The notes under the pieces are model-generated. The model worked only from the letters and a program-made list of their open reading frames with translations. It did not search any database and was not told the DNA's origin. Positions 8,277 through 16,513 of a stretch of 45,816 nucleotides of DNA are shown piece after piece; the stretch's first letter is position 1; each line of letters opens with the position of its first letter. The stretch covers positions 19,793 to 65,608 of the forward strand of contig JAHDHZ010000003.1 of the NCBI GenBank assembly GCA_020631045.1, read 5' to 3'. The position numbers and the translations under genes are program-made. This DNA comes from Flavobacteriales bacterium. Lineage in GTDB: Bacteria > Bacteroidota > Bacteroidia > Flavobacteriales_G > JALEGO01.

Positions 8277-9101
8277 TTACGCGATATCAGCAAAGTAGTT
8301 TTCTGTTTTATTAAAGTAAACCGTACCCAATATCAGCAACAGGCATGCACTTGTGAGGCTTAAAAAAAGCATGTTGAAATTTTCAATATCAATGCCAATG
8401 GCAAAACGAGCCATTTCAATAGGTGCATACATGGGGTTTAAAGCAAAAACATACTGAAATTTTTCAGGAAACATACTGCTGGGATACATCACAGGTGAGA
8501 TAAACATCATAAGCTGGATCAAAAAAGGAATTACATACCTAAAATCTCGATACTTCACGTTTAAAGCACTCAACAATAGACTCAACCCTGTTGTAGCAAT
8601 CAATGTGCTTAAAAAGGCGGCAATCAATCCACCCAAAAAAAGAACAAAGACAATAGAATGTTGATAATAAAGCAAAACAAGAATCAGAATACACAAACTA
8701 ATTAAGAAGTCAAATGCAGAGGTAAGTACGCTAGAAAGCGGAATGATAACTCTAGGAAAATAGATTTTTTTAATGATGTTGGCATTGCTGACCATACTGT
8801 TTCCCGCACTAGCAAGCGCACTTGAAAATAAATTCCAGAAAATAAGCCCCGAAATCACATATAAAGGGTAAGGTACCTGAAGTTCAGTGAAAGAGCTTAT
8901 GGCACGTCCCAAGACCAAACTCAATAAAAGCATCATTAACAAGGGCTGTAGTACAATCCATAAAAAACCCAAAGCGGTTTGCTTGTATTTAACCTTAATG
9001 TCTCTCCAAGTAAAAAAGTAAAATAACTCTTTGTACAGCAAAATGTTGCTGAAAAAAGAAGCATTTTTTTTGGAATCAATGATGTATTTAAAGTCTTTCA
9101 A
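8277..9101 (-). CDS. wzm: Polysaccharide ABC exporter permease, Wzm type
   Basis: The 274-residue protein is an ABC-2 permease with six hydrophobic segments. It starts with a cytoplasmic stretch (YKELFYFFTWRDIKVKYKQTALGFLWIVLQPLL) characteristic of Wzm/TagG, and contains VISGLIFWNLFSSALASAGNS and the NVKYRDFRYVIPFLIQLMMFISPVMYP region shared by O-antigen and teichoic acid exporters. With the ATPase encoded 3 bases downstream it would form the channel that moves the lipid-linked glycan across the cytoplasmic membrane. The length is normal for the family. A 12-base gap separates it from the upstream FkbM gene. Confidence 0.93.
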   Translation of the reverse strand: MKDFKYIIDSKKNASFFSNILLYKELFYFFTWRDIKVKYKQTALGFLWIVLQPLLMMLLLSLVLGRAISSFTELQVPYPLYVISGLIFWNLFSSALASAGNSMVSNANIIKKIYFPRVIIPLSSVLTSAFDFLISLCILILVLLYYQHSIVFVLFLGGLIAAFLSTLIATTGLSLLLSALNVKYRDFRYVIPFLIQLMMFISPVMYPSSMFPEKFQYVFALNPMYAPIEMARFAIGIDIENFNMLFLSLTSACLLLILGTVYFNKTENYFADIA

Positions 9102-9113
9102 TGTTTAAAGCAC

Positions 9114-9908
9114 TTACTTTGGTACAATTAAAAAGTTGATTCCGTCAATTACGCGCAAGAATTTGTAACCAATTTCTTGAACGAAATCTACATATTCTTG
9201 AAAACTTAAGTTGAGTTCTTGCTCAAAGAGATATTCATATTCAAAAATAATGGGCATTTTATATTTTTTAATCGTGTTTTTGGCACCTTTAAGAACCTGA
9301 AGGTCACCGCCTTGAACATCAACTTTCATGATGCTAATAGGCTTGTCGAAATTGATGCTGTCTATAGTAATGGTCTCAATTTTTTCATCGTCTTGCTGCT
9401 TGGAGCTATTGGTGTAATCTATGCCATAAGAGCCATAAGTGGCAAAGCGTTCGAAATCGTGCTTGGGAAAGCTCAACACCACATCATTTTTATCAAACAC
9501 TGCTTTGTGATAAGTGGTAATATTGCTTAGGTTATTGGCCTGAATACTTTTGTTGAGTGTGTTATAAATAAACTCACTGGCCTCAAAACTGTGCACATCA
9601 ATGCTTTTGTTGTGCATCTGAGCTAGTAAAATTGACATTTGACCAAAGTTCGCTCCAACGTCAAGTACACTTGAGTTAGTTGTTATATAAGGTTTGATGG
9701 CATTGATGATATTTTCATCGAAAACTTGATTGTTGATGATCGCCTGACAAATAATGTCTCCATGTGCATGGGTAGGCAGGTAGTAATTTCCCGTGGCAGT
9801 TTCATAAAAAGAAAGCTGATTAGAACGCTTACTTTTTTTAGGAAGCTTTTGAACTGTATATCCAGCCTTATGAATGGCTTTGAGTACTAAACTTTTCAAC
9901 AAAATCAA
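9114..9908 (-). CDS. FkbM-type methyltransferase (second copy, different subtype)
   Basis: This 264-residue protein contains the classical FkbM motif I (SSVLDVGANFGQMSILLA, about 95-112), VHSFEASEFIYNTLNKSIQANN and the later strand ISIMKVDVQGGDLQVLKGAKNTIKKY. It would transfer a methyl group from SAM to a hydroxyl, probably on a sugar. It is the first gene of the export operon FkbM-wzm-wzt-SDR-(unknown)-GT9. In some ABC-exported O-antigens a terminal methyl group stops chain growth and is the export signal, so this enzyme could be the chain terminator (inference). Its promoter region is shared head-to-head with the GT2 gene at 9959. Confidence 0.9.
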   Translation of the reverse strand: MILLKSLVLKAIHKAGYTVQKLPKKSKRSNQLSFYETATGNYYLPTHAHGDIICQAIINNQVFDENIINAIKPYITTNSSVLDVGANFGQMSILLAQMHNKSIDVHSFEASEFIYNTLNKSIQANNLSNITTYHKAVFDKNDVVLSFPKHDFERFATYGSYGIDYTNSSKQQDDEKIETITIDSINFDKPISIMKVDVQGGDLQVLKGAKNTIKKYKMPIIFEYEYLFEQELNLSFQEYVDFVQEIGYKFLRVIDGINFLIVPK

Positions 9909-9919
9909 GATTTAGGAGG

Positions 9920-9938
9920 CAAATATAAGATATATTTG
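9920..9938. promoter_or_regulatory. Back-to-back Bacteroidota -7 boxes between two divergent genes
   Basis: The 50-base gap between the FkbM gene (minus) and the GT2 gene (plus) holds CAAATATAAGATATATTTG, an almost perfect inverted repeat. Read on plus it gives TATATTTG (9931-9938), 20 bases before the GT2 start. Read on minus it gives TATATTTG (9927-9920), 11 bases before the FkbM start. Both are exact matches to TAnnTTTG, the -7 element of the Bacteroidota primary sigma factor. No convincing TTTG at 19-base spacing is present on either side. The two promoters could not both be occupied at once, so the genes may be expressed in alternation. Confidence 0.45.
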
Positions 9939-9958
9939 CTTGAGTAGTTCAAGCCAGC

Positions 9959-10774
9959 ATGTCTTCTGAAAAACGATGTTCTATTATTATTATCAACTAC
10001 AATACTTTTGAGCTTACCTCAAAGTGTATTGCCTCTATTTACAGGCATGAACAAGCCCTTGATTATCAAATCATTTTATTAGACAACAATTCAAGTGAGT
10101 GTGACCCTAAAGAGTTTAAAAAACGGTATAAAGACATTGTTTTAATTGAAGCACAACAGAATCTGGGTTTTTCAAAAGGAGTAAACAGAGCGTTGAAAGA
10201 AGTGAAGACACCCTTTTTTTTACTGTTGAACAGCGATGCAGTATTAAAAAACAATGCCATTTCAATCGCTTTAAAAGAATTTGAAGAGTCTGAAGATCTT
10301 GCAGTAGTCTCTGTAGGTATTGAGAATCAAGATCAAGAACTTCAAAAACAAGCTAACCGGTTTGCTCACATTGCACGAAGACTTTTTGAACTTTCAAGAA
10401 TGCACAAGTTATTTTCTAATCGGTTTAGAGCTCAAATGCTCATGGGTATTTATTTTGATCATAAGGTTCGTATTGAGCCTGACTATGTTTGGGGAACTTT
10501 TATGTTGATGCGCAGAGATCTGATTGCACAGCTGGCAAATAAAAAATTAGATGACGACTACTTCATGTATTTTGAGGATGTGCAATGGTGCAAAGATTTT
10601 AAAGATATGGGCTATAAAATTGTCTATCAACCAAAAGGTAGAGTAATGCATTTAGATGGAAAAAGTAGTACATCAGAACACAAGATGAAACTCCTTGAAA
10701 AAAGCAAAACCATTTTTCTGAAAAAGAATTATGGGTACTTACATCAGTGGGCACTTAAGTTGAGTGGGTATTGA
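9959..10774 (+). CDS. Glycosyltransferase family 2 (rhamnosyltransferase-like)
   Basis: This 271-residue GT-A enzyme has SIIIINYNTFELTSKCIASIY near the N-terminus, LDNNSSE (first acidic nucleotide site), QNLGFSKGVNRALKE and the metal-binding strand FFLLLNSDAVL (about 88-98). It later has DDDYFMYFEDVQWCKDFKDMGYKIVY, the acceptor-side 'ED.dlc.R....Gy' region of WbbL-type rhamnosyltransferases. It would add one sugar to the lipid-linked glycan at the inner face of the membrane. It is the only plus-strand gene in the cluster: divergent from the FkbM gene, and only 4 bases from the stop of the convergent GT2 gene. Confidence 0.9.
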   Translation: MSSEKRCSIIIINYNTFELTSKCIASIYRHEQALDYQIILLDNNSSECDPKEFKKRYKDIVLIEAQQNLGFSKGVNRALKEVKTPFFLLLNSDAVLKNNAISIALKEFEESEDLAVVSVGIENQDQELQKQANRFAHIARRLFELSRMHKLFSNRFRAQMLMGIYFDHKVRIEPDYVWGTFMLMRRDLIAQLANKKLDDDYFMYFEDVQWCKDFKDMGYKIVYQPKGRVMHLDGKSSTSEHKMKLLEKSKTIFLKKNYGYLHQWALKLSGY

Positions 10775-10778
10775 ACCA

Positions 10779-11645
10779 CTAGAATTTTTGTAAAATCTTT
10801 TTGAGGTTCTTAGGATAAACTACCAGACTTTTTAGCATAAAATAAAAAGCTTTGATAGGCTTTTTACCATTTTTATACCAACTGCCAGCTAAAATTAAGT
10901 ACAGGTTTGAAAAACATTGATTTTTGAACCTTTTTGAGTAAAATAAATCAAGATGATCAGCTTTTTGATAAACCCTAATGTGATCTTTTTGCATAATAGC
11001 AATGTTTCGACTCATACTTTGAGCTAAAACACGATAAAAAACATGTATTTTTTTTACATGACAACCTGTATATTGAGCGCATAGACGAAAAGCAAAGTCT
11101 TGGTCAGCAGCAGTTGAGAAGCTTAGATCAAACAATAGATCTCGAGCAACACTTGTTTTCATTAAAAGATTGCTACAAGGATTAGGAATCACGTTTCTAT
11201 CCCACAATAAAAGGTGCTTGAGCATATCTTTGTCTGTTCCGATTAAGGTTCTAGAAATAAGATCAGAGTGTTCATCAATACACTGTATGTCTGAAAAAAC
11301 AAAATCAAGTCTTGAGTTTGATTCAAGTGCATTGAATTGCTCTTCAAGTTTGTCTTCACTCCATAAGTCATCGGCATCTAAAAAGGCAATGTACTTGGTT
11401 TGACATGCTTGAATGCCTATGTTTCTTGCATTTGAAACACCTGCATTTTCAATGTTAATCAGCTCAATACGCGCATCTTTTATCTTTTCTACAATATAAG
11501 CGCTTCGATCAGTTGAGCCATCATTGACAACGATCAGTTTAAACTCTTTAAAGCTTTGTTTTAGTACACTTCTTAGAGTTTCTTCAATGTACAGCTCTGC
11601 GTTGTATAGAGGCACAACAACTGTGATATGTGACAAGCCAGTCAA
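10779..11645 (-). CDS. Glycosyltransferase family 2
   Basis: The 288-residue protein starts with ITVVVPLYNAELYIEETLRSVLKQSF, followed by LIVVNDGSTDRS and then AGVSNARNIGIQACQTKYIAFLDADDLW, the standard GT2 donor-binding sequence with the DxD motif (DAD at about 92-94). The acceptor-side segment SFSTAADQDFAFRLCAQY replaces the usual 'ED..l..r' helix. No C-terminal membrane segments are evident, so it is likely a peripheral cytoplasmic enzyme of glycan assembly. Its start overlaps the stop of the GT4 gene by 4 bases (ATGA), indicating coupled translation. Confidence 0.9.
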   Translation of the reverse strand: MTGLSHITVVVPLYNAELYIEETLRSVLKQSFKEFKLIVVNDGSTDRSAYIVEKIKDARIELINIENAGVSNARNIGIQACQTKYIAFLDADDLWSEDKLEEQFNALESNSRLDFVFSDIQCIDEHSDLISRTLIGTDKDMLKHLLLWDRNVIPNPCSNLLMKTSVARDLLFDLSFSTAADQDFAFRLCAQYTGCHVKKIHVFYRVLAQSMSRNIAIMQKDHIRVYQKADHLDLFYSKRFKNQCFSNLYLILAGSWYKNGKKPIKAFYFMLKSLVVYPKNLKKILQKF

Positions 11646-12748
11646 CAGTAATATAAATTGATGTGTTGTTCATACATGTGCTCTATGCTAAATTTTTCTT
11701 TGGCAAGTTGTTTACTTTTTGCCCCAAAAGCTTGTTTGTTTTCTACACTAGTTAAGATATACTCTAAGGCATCTGAAGCATTTTGGGCATCAAAAAAATA
11801 ACCATTTTCACCAGGGATAATGCCATCTTTTGCTGCTCCAGTTTGGGTAGATACAATTGGTAGTTTACTAAACATTGCCTCTGCAATGACCAATCCGAAA
11901 GGTTCAAATTGGGCGGCATGTAAATACACATCATAACACTGCATAAAAGCAGGGATTTGATCACGTTCAATGCGAGGAGTGATCTTTATGTATTCATCAA
12001 GATTGTTGGCTTTAATTTTTTCAGCAAACGCCTTTTTTTCAGGTCCAGAGCCCGTCCAAAGAAAAAGCATATCTAGTTTTTTTTCTTTGGCAAGCTGGGC
12101 AATTTTTAAAATATGAGCATAGCCTTTCCACTCAATAAATCGAGCAATGGTTCCTACAACAATTTTATCTTTCAAGTTAAACTCTTTTTTAAAGCTTGTG
12201 ACTTTTTGCTTAGAAACCGCCTTGAAATCATCGCTAGGCATGCCGTGATGAATGCGCACAACTTTGCTTTTATCGGCTTTTTCTTGATGTAAAATAAAGC
12301 CTTTAGATTCTTCAGATATGGCAACAATATCTGTGGCCAGGGTGTTGTTTAGTCTATCAAAGAATTGCCATTTGGGCGCAAAAAAGTAGTGAAAACTCGT
12401 ATCTCCTTTAGTAATGATACGCTTTTGAATGCCCAATGTGAAAGCAGCAGTTAAGCCAATTAAACTATCGTCAAATAAATGGGTGTGTACAACATCGGGT
12501 TGTATTAATTTTAACAGTCGACGCACTTTAAAAAAGCTTGAGATCATGCCTCTCTTACGTTTGTTGTAATCGTATTTTATCCAATGACATTTTAATCCCA
12601 TGTTCTGGGCATACTCAACCATTTTTGGAGGCTTAGCAGTCAAGAAGATAAAACTTATTGAAAGTTTTTGTTCTTTTTGAGCATGAGTTGCAAACCACCT
12701 AAAATAAGGCGCATCATCGCTGTTGGCAAGCATCCAAACAACTCGCAT
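11642..12748 (-). CDS. Glycosyltransferase family 4
   Basis: A 368-residue GT-B enzyme. The N-terminal half has VVWMLANSDDAPYFRWFATHAQKE and IQPDVVHTHLFDDSLIGLTAAF. The C-terminal half has KIVVGTIARFIEWKGYAHILKIA (the 'gR....KG' phosphate loop) and, close to the end, HAAQFEPFGLVIAEAMFSKLPIVSTQTGAAKDGI, which contains the E-x7-E nucleotide-binding motif of the family. It would add a sugar to the growing surface glycan with retention of configuration; donor and acceptor cannot be assigned. It is 6 bases downstream of the nucleotidyltransferase and overlaps the next GT2 gene by 4 bases. Confidence 0.92.
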   Translation of the reverse strand: MRVVWMLANSDDAPYFRWFATHAQKEQKLSISFIFLTAKPPKMVEYAQNMGLKCHWIKYDYNKRKRGMISSFFKVRRLLKLIQPDVVHTHLFDDSLIGLTAAFTLGIQKRIITKGDTSFHYFFAPKWQFFDRLNNTLATDIVAISEESKGFILHQEKADKSKVVRIHHGMPSDDFKAVSKQKVTSFKKEFNLKDKIVVGTIARFIEWKGYAHILKIAQLAKEKKLDMLFLWTGSGPEKKAFAEKIKANNLDEYIKITPRIERDQIPAFMQCYDVYLHAAQFEPFGLVIAEAMFSKLPIVSTQTGAAKDGIIPGENGYFFDAQNASDALEYILTSVENKQAFGAKSKQLAKEKFSIEHMYEQHINLYYC

Positions 12749-12754
12749 GTGTAT

Positions 12755-13414
12755 TTAAATTGAAAATTGTTTGAGTTGCTCAATCGTGTCAACAGCAATC
12801 CATTTTGACGGATGCACATTTGAACAAAGTAAGTTTTTATGAGCCATTAAATCTTTCCACAAATCATAAAAGCTTTCAGTTGGGGTACTTAAAGCATTGA
12901 TTTTTTTTGGGTTTAAAATTTGAATACCAGAGCAATAAATCCCAGAAGGCTCAGTTCTAGAAAGTTTTTGAACTACATTGTTCTTATGAAAAATAAAATC
13001 TCCTTCAAGCCCTTTAACAGGTTGAATGGGTACAATCAAACAAGCAGGCTCTTTTAACTCTTTATATTCATTGTAAAGCCCTTGTAGGTCTAATTCAACC
13101 ACATTATCGCAGGTAAGTACTAAAATAGGATCATCTAAATGTTTTAGTAATGTGTTATACACCCACCATGCATTGCCTTTGCCTGAAGTATTAAAAATAC
13201 TTTTTACTCCTTTTGAAATGACATGATCAGCCACCATATTGCCTTTGTAGCCTACCGTAATGTGAATATTTTTAATTTGATTAGAGAGAAAATCAATGCC
13301 TTTAGAAATCAACGAGCTGCCGTTTAACTCAACCATAGGTTTTGGAATATGATTGGTCAAGGGCATCATGCGCGTACCTCTACCCGCAGCCATGATGATG
13401 GCATGATTAAGCAT
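12755..13414 (-). CDS. Sugar-phosphate nucleotidyltransferase (NTP_transferase family)
   Basis: This 219-residue single-domain protein has the nucleotidyltransferase signature IIMAAGRGTRMMPLTNHIPKPMVELNGSSLI (6-36), the typical 'GY.g..v' segment (ITVGYKGNMVADHVI) and a DPILVLTCDNVVELDL strand with the metal-binding aspartate. It lacks the C-terminal left-handed beta-helix of GlmU and is nearest in layout to MurU, phosphocholine cytidylyltransferase or small hexose-1-phosphate nucleotidyltransferases. It would charge a sugar-1-phosphate, or a similar phosphorylated group, with a nucleotide for use in the cluster. The gene overlaps the SDR gene upstream by 8 bases. Confidence 0.87.
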   Translation of the reverse strand: MLNHAIIMAAGRGTRMMPLTNHIPKPMVELNGSSLISKGIDFLSNQIKNIHITVGYKGNMVADHVISKGVKSIFNTSGKGNAWWVYNTLLKHLDDPILVLTCDNVVELDLQGLYNEYKELKEPACLIVPIQPVKGLEGDFIFHKNNVVQKLSRTEPSGIYCSGIQILNPKKINALSTPTESFYDLWKDLMAHKNLLCSNVHPSKWIAVDTIEQLKQFSI

Positions 13415-14369
13415 GAACGCTTGTTTTTTCGTTTAACTTAGATTCAATTAATGCTTTGAGGGCATCTTTAGAGAAAAGTTCAGCTGTTTTTGTTGAATAA
13501 ACTTCTGTTAAAGGGGTAGGTACTTTTTGGTTAGGTGTAAACTTAAAATGCCTTTTTTTGTCAAGTACAATTTCTTCAGAAAAGGCCAATTCAGTTTCTC
13601 CGATTAAATATTCATCGTCGCGTTCACCGGGACGAGCATCAATTTTTTTGAAAGCAACGCCTTTCAGCTCAGCAAATACTTCAAGTGCATCTTGCATGTA
13701 GACTGCTTTCATATCTTCAATCAATACGCTCCCTTTTAGGCTATCAATGTGATTTAAGCATCTAATCACAAATTCAGCAGCCTGCTCTACAGTGGTCATG
13801 TATCTTCTCATATGAGCCCCAGTACTTTGAATCTCGCCATTTTGATCAGCCATTTTAGACCAGATGGGAAAGACAGATCCGCTAGACCAAGCAATGTTTC
13901 CGAAGCGTACACAAGCAAAATTGGTGTCTGATTTTTTATGCATGGCCACATACATGCGTTCCATAAGTGATTTGGTTAGAGCATAGGTGTTGCTGATGGG
14001 TGGAGCAACCTTATCGGTAGAAATACCGATTACAGTCTCACAACCAAAGTCAATGGCCGCTCTTGCGATGTTCATTGATCCTACCACGTTGATTTCTACT
14101 GCTTCAAAGGGGTTTTTCTCTGAGATGTCAACAAACTTAGTAGCAGCTGCATGAATCACGATATCTGGCTTTACAGCATGAAAGACATCTTTTACAGATT
14201 CCATATTTACAATGTCTAGTGGGTGTGCACTGCAAGAGGTTTCTAATTGAGCAAAGGCATTTTGAGCGTTGTTTCTCGCAGCAATATGCACTTTGTAATC
14301 ATCTTTAAGCGCTTTGGCAAGAGCTCTGCCAAGAAAACCTGAACCGCCAGTAATTAAGATTGTCTTCAT
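13407..14369 (-). CDS. Sugar-nucleotide SDR, UDP-GlcNAc 4,6-dehydratase-like (soluble type)
   Basis: The 320-residue protein belongs to the Polysacc_synt_2 group of SDRs (PseB/FnlA/CapE type). It has ILITGGSGFLGRALAKAL (4-21), DIVIHAAATKFVDISEKNPFEAVEINVVGSMNIARAA, and GISTDKVAPPISNTYALTKSLMERMY with an intact Y-x-x-x-K (YALTK). The likely step is dehydration, or dehydration with epimerisation, of a UDP-N-acetylhexosamine to a 4-keto-6-deoxy sugar, the entry point to modified amino sugars. Length fits the short soluble family, unlike the membrane-anchored dehydratase at 18626. It overlaps the nucleotidyltransferase by 8 bases. Confidence 0.85.
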   Translation of the reverse strand: MKTILITGGSGFLGRALAKALKDDYKVHIAARNNAQNAFAQLETSCSAHPLDIVNMESVKDVFHAVKPDIVIHAAATKFVDISEKNPFEAVEINVVGSMNIARAAIDFGCETVIGISTDKVAPPISNTYALTKSLMERMYVAMHKKSDTNFACVRFGNIAWSSGSVFPIWSKMADQNGEIQSTGAHMRRYMTTVEQAAEFVIRCLNHIDSLKGSVLIEDMKAVYMQDALEVFAELKGVAFKKIDARPGERDDEYLIGETELAFSEEIVLDKKRHFKFTPNQKVPTPLTEVYSTKTAELFSKDALKALIESKLNEKTSVHA

Positions 14370-14381
14370 AAGTGCACGAAT

Positions 14382-15338
14382 TTAGGCATTTTTGCGCATG
14401 TAACCATGATGCATAAAGGCTCCTGTGAGCATGTGATAGATTTTAAAAATAAAACGATCTAAAAGCCTTAAGTTGCCTGGTAGTATTTTTATGCAGGCTA
14501 GAATAGGCTTATGCAATGCAAAAATGGCATTAAATAATATGTGTTTGATGAAAGAGTAGCGAAAGCTTTCTGAGTCGCCTTGTAGTTTTTCTTGAGCATG
14601 CGCAGTAATTTCCCCTAGGCGTTCTTTTCTTTTGAGCCACAGGTAAGTGTCTAGTCGGTCTTCTTCGTTGTGGTAGACAATTTCTGTGGTATTGATGAAC
14701 ATTTGAATGCCCGCATTTCGAAATCGGTAAATGATGTCTAGGTCTGTACCTTCGTGCAATAAATCTGCATTGTAGCCTTTAACTTTGTTAAAATCTTTTT
14801 TGTGAACTGATAAAAAATAACTGGCCACTTCGTTTGATTCAAAAGTGCTGTTCTCTTGCCAAATATGTGCATCAAATAAGTCTTGCATACGGGAGAACCG
14901 TCCTTGAATTAAAAAGCGCCCAAAAAATGTTTGACGCATTTGCTCAAGTGTTTTGGGTGGATAGGTCCAGTGCACGTTTAGAGCCTTGTTTTTATTGTTT
15001 TTGTGATAGTCTATAACAAAGTCAATGCTAGATTGATTACAAATGATGTCATCGTCAATAAAGAGTAAGAGCTCTGATTGAGTCAAAGAAGCTCCGTAAT
15101 TTCTTGAGGCAAATACACTGTTTCGATTGCCCGGGTTTTTTAAAATTTGAACGTGGGTGGGTAGGGTGATGTGCTGGGTGTTGATGATTTGATCGTCTGG
15201 GGCATTGTCGATGATGAATATTTCACAAGAGATCTGTGCGGTGGCCTTTAAAAGCGCATCAAGGGTTTTAAGTAAGATGGGCGTTCGATTTTTGGTAGGC
15301 AGAACAATACTGAGATCTAAGCTAGACATTTTATTCAA
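14382..15338 (-). CDS. Glycosyltransferase family 2
   Basis: This 318-residue enzyme contains LSIVLPTKNRTPILLKTLDALLKA, EIFIIDNAPDD, GNRNSVFASRNYGASLTQSELLLFIDDDIICN with the metal-binding DDD (about 95-97), and DLLHEGTDLDIIYRFRNAGIQMF as the acceptor-side motif. The tail is hydrophobic and basic, consistent with membrane association. The 318-residue start (ATG 15338) overlaps the MutA-like gene by 4 bases; a second ATG three codons later (MSSLDLSIV) is equally plausible. This gene marks the switch from the housekeeping part of the operon to polysaccharide genes. Confidence 0.88.
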   Translation of the reverse strand: MNKMSSLDLSIVLPTKNRTPILLKTLDALLKATAQISCEIFIIDNAPDDQIINTQHITLPTHVQILKNPGNRNSVFASRNYGASLTQSELLLFIDDDIICNQSSIDFVIDYHKNNKNKALNVHWTYPPKTLEQMRQTFFGRFLIQGRFSRMQDLFDAHIWQENSTFESNEVASYFLSVHKKDFNKVKGYNADLLHEGTDLDIIYRFRNAGIQMFINTTEIVYHNEEDRLDTYLWLKRKERLGEITAHAQEKLQGDSESFRYSFIKHILFNAIFALHKPILACIKILPGNLRLLDRFIFKIYHMLTGAFMHHGYMRKNA

Positions 15339-16210
15339 ACACTTAAAAATTTATTCCATGCTTGCTGAGCCATCATCTTAGTTGTTTTTTCAACTAAGTA
15401 ACTCTCAGCAAAAGGATCTCTTTGTTTTGATAAGTACCCTTCTTCATTTAATGTATTGAAAACTTGAAGCGATTTTTCACTTTCAATTACCGAGGTGTTT
15501 TTGAGATAATTTTGATTTAAAAAGACATCAGCACATCCACCAAAGCCTGAAAAGCAATGCAAGGTCTGTTCAATCAATCTATTTTCTCTTTCTTGCTTAA
15601 ACTGGTTTGAATAGGCATATACTTTAAAATCTGCAGTTTGAATGTTGTAACCTTTTAAAAGTGCGTAGATAAGCACTCTGAGAGCCCTTAAAGCACAAAC
15701 ATCTTTTAAAATCTCTGTGCTGCAATGAAAAAAAATAGGAGTGTTCAAGAGCACTTCTTTGAGTTTGTGTTGATCATCTTTGAAAGGATCGAGCTTTTGA
15801 TGCATTTGCTCAATTAAATCTGCGAGCTGATCTTCATAAGAGGCCTTTAGTGAGCTTACTTTAGAGACTTGATGTTCAAAGATGATTTCTATGAAAGAGC
15901 GCTCTACTTGATGAAAAGCAATCTCAGCATCGTGCTGCTCAAAATTTGAAATGTAAAGCAATTCAACGCCAAAATTGAGCAGCTCAAGTATGTAAGTGTT
16001 GAGCGAGTTGGAGTCTTTAAATTTTTGAGCATCAATATAAAAACCATGTTTAGTCGTTGAGCCTATTTGCTCTTTTACAAGAGCTGATGAGAGCCCTTCG
16101 TTTTTTTGATAGGCTTCAACTGATTCGTAAAAGGTTTTTATTGGAGCTCCCTTGAGTAATTTCTCAGCTGCTTTATTCCAGCTTTCATATGTTTTATCAG
16201 CGGTAAACAT
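15335..16210 (-). CDS. Shortened methylmalonyl-CoA mutase small-subunit-like protein
   Basis: A 291-residue protein that starts like Bacteroidota MutA (YESWNKAAEKLLKGAPIKTF) and ends like it (DPFAESYLVEKTTKMMAQQAWNKFLSV, compare 'DP.aGSYyiE.lT..la..Aw'). The middle retains only weak barrel-like segments (RALRVLIYALLKGYN, FSGFGGCADVFLNQNYL). Ordinary small subunits are clearly longer (roughly 450 residues or more), so part of the barrel appears missing. In flavobacteria mutA commonly follows the septum-formation initiator gene, and that neighbour is present here, but the expected large subunit (mutB) is absent from the window. It may be a decayed or repurposed structural partner. It is adjacent to divIC with no intergenic space. 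Confidence 0.68.
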   Translation of the reverse strand: MFTADKTYESWNKAAEKLLKGAPIKTFYESVEAYQKNEGLSSALVKEQIGSTTKHGFYIDAQKFKDSNSLNTYILELLNFGVELLYISNFEQHDAEIAFHQVERSFIEIIFEHQVSKVSSLKASYEDQLADLIEQMHQKLDPFKDDQHKLKEVLLNTPIFFHCSTEILKDVCALRALRVLIYALLKGYNIQTADFKVYAYSNQFKQERENRLIEQTLHCFSGFGGCADVFLNQNYLKNTSVIESEKSLQVFNTLNEEGYLSKQRDPFAESYLVEKTTKMMAQQAWNKFLSV

Positions 16211-16513
16211 TTATTCTTCTAAAATAAAGATCTCTTCGTTCTCACGTTTCATTAAGTACTTTTCTCTAGCAAATTTTTCAATGGCTTTTTGATCGCTTTC
16301 AAGACTTTCAACCTCTTTTTCTAAGCTTTGAATTTCTTGCTGGTAATACTTTTTTGAAGCTTCAATTTCTTTGAGTTCAGAGCGGTATTTAAAAATAGAT
16401 TTTAAATCGTACTGATCAAAAAAAGTCATCCACGCCAAAAAAATCATAATACTCAAAAAGTACTTGTTTCTTAAAAATGGAAATCGATTCAATATGCCTT
16501 TGACGCCACTCAA
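16211..16513 (-). CDS. Septum formation initiator, FtsB/DivIC family
   Basis: The 100-residue protein has a short basic cytoplasmic head, one membrane helix (YFLSIMIFLAWMTFFDQYDL, about 18-37), a periplasmic coiled coil (ELKEIEASKKYYQQEIQSLEKEVESLESD) and the conserved ending FAREKYLMKRENEEIFIL. This is the FtsB/DivIC plan: a bitopic protein that joins FtsL and FtsQ in the division complex. Length is typical. Its start overlaps the pruA stop by 4 bases and its stop abuts the MutA-like gene, so it is translated within the pruA operon. Confidence 0.9.
   Translation of the reverse strand: MSGVKGILNRFPFLRNKYFLSIMIFLAWMTFFDQYDLKSIFKYRSELKEIEASKKYYQQEIQSLEKEVESLESDQKAIEKFAREKYLMKRENEEIFILEE

Noticed and set aside
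4590-15338. Possible complete capsule or O-antigen polymerase/flippase (Wzy/Wzx) genes
   Set aside because: No large polytopic membrane proteins other than the Wzm permease and the CapD-type dehydratase are present; the export route visible is the ABC type.
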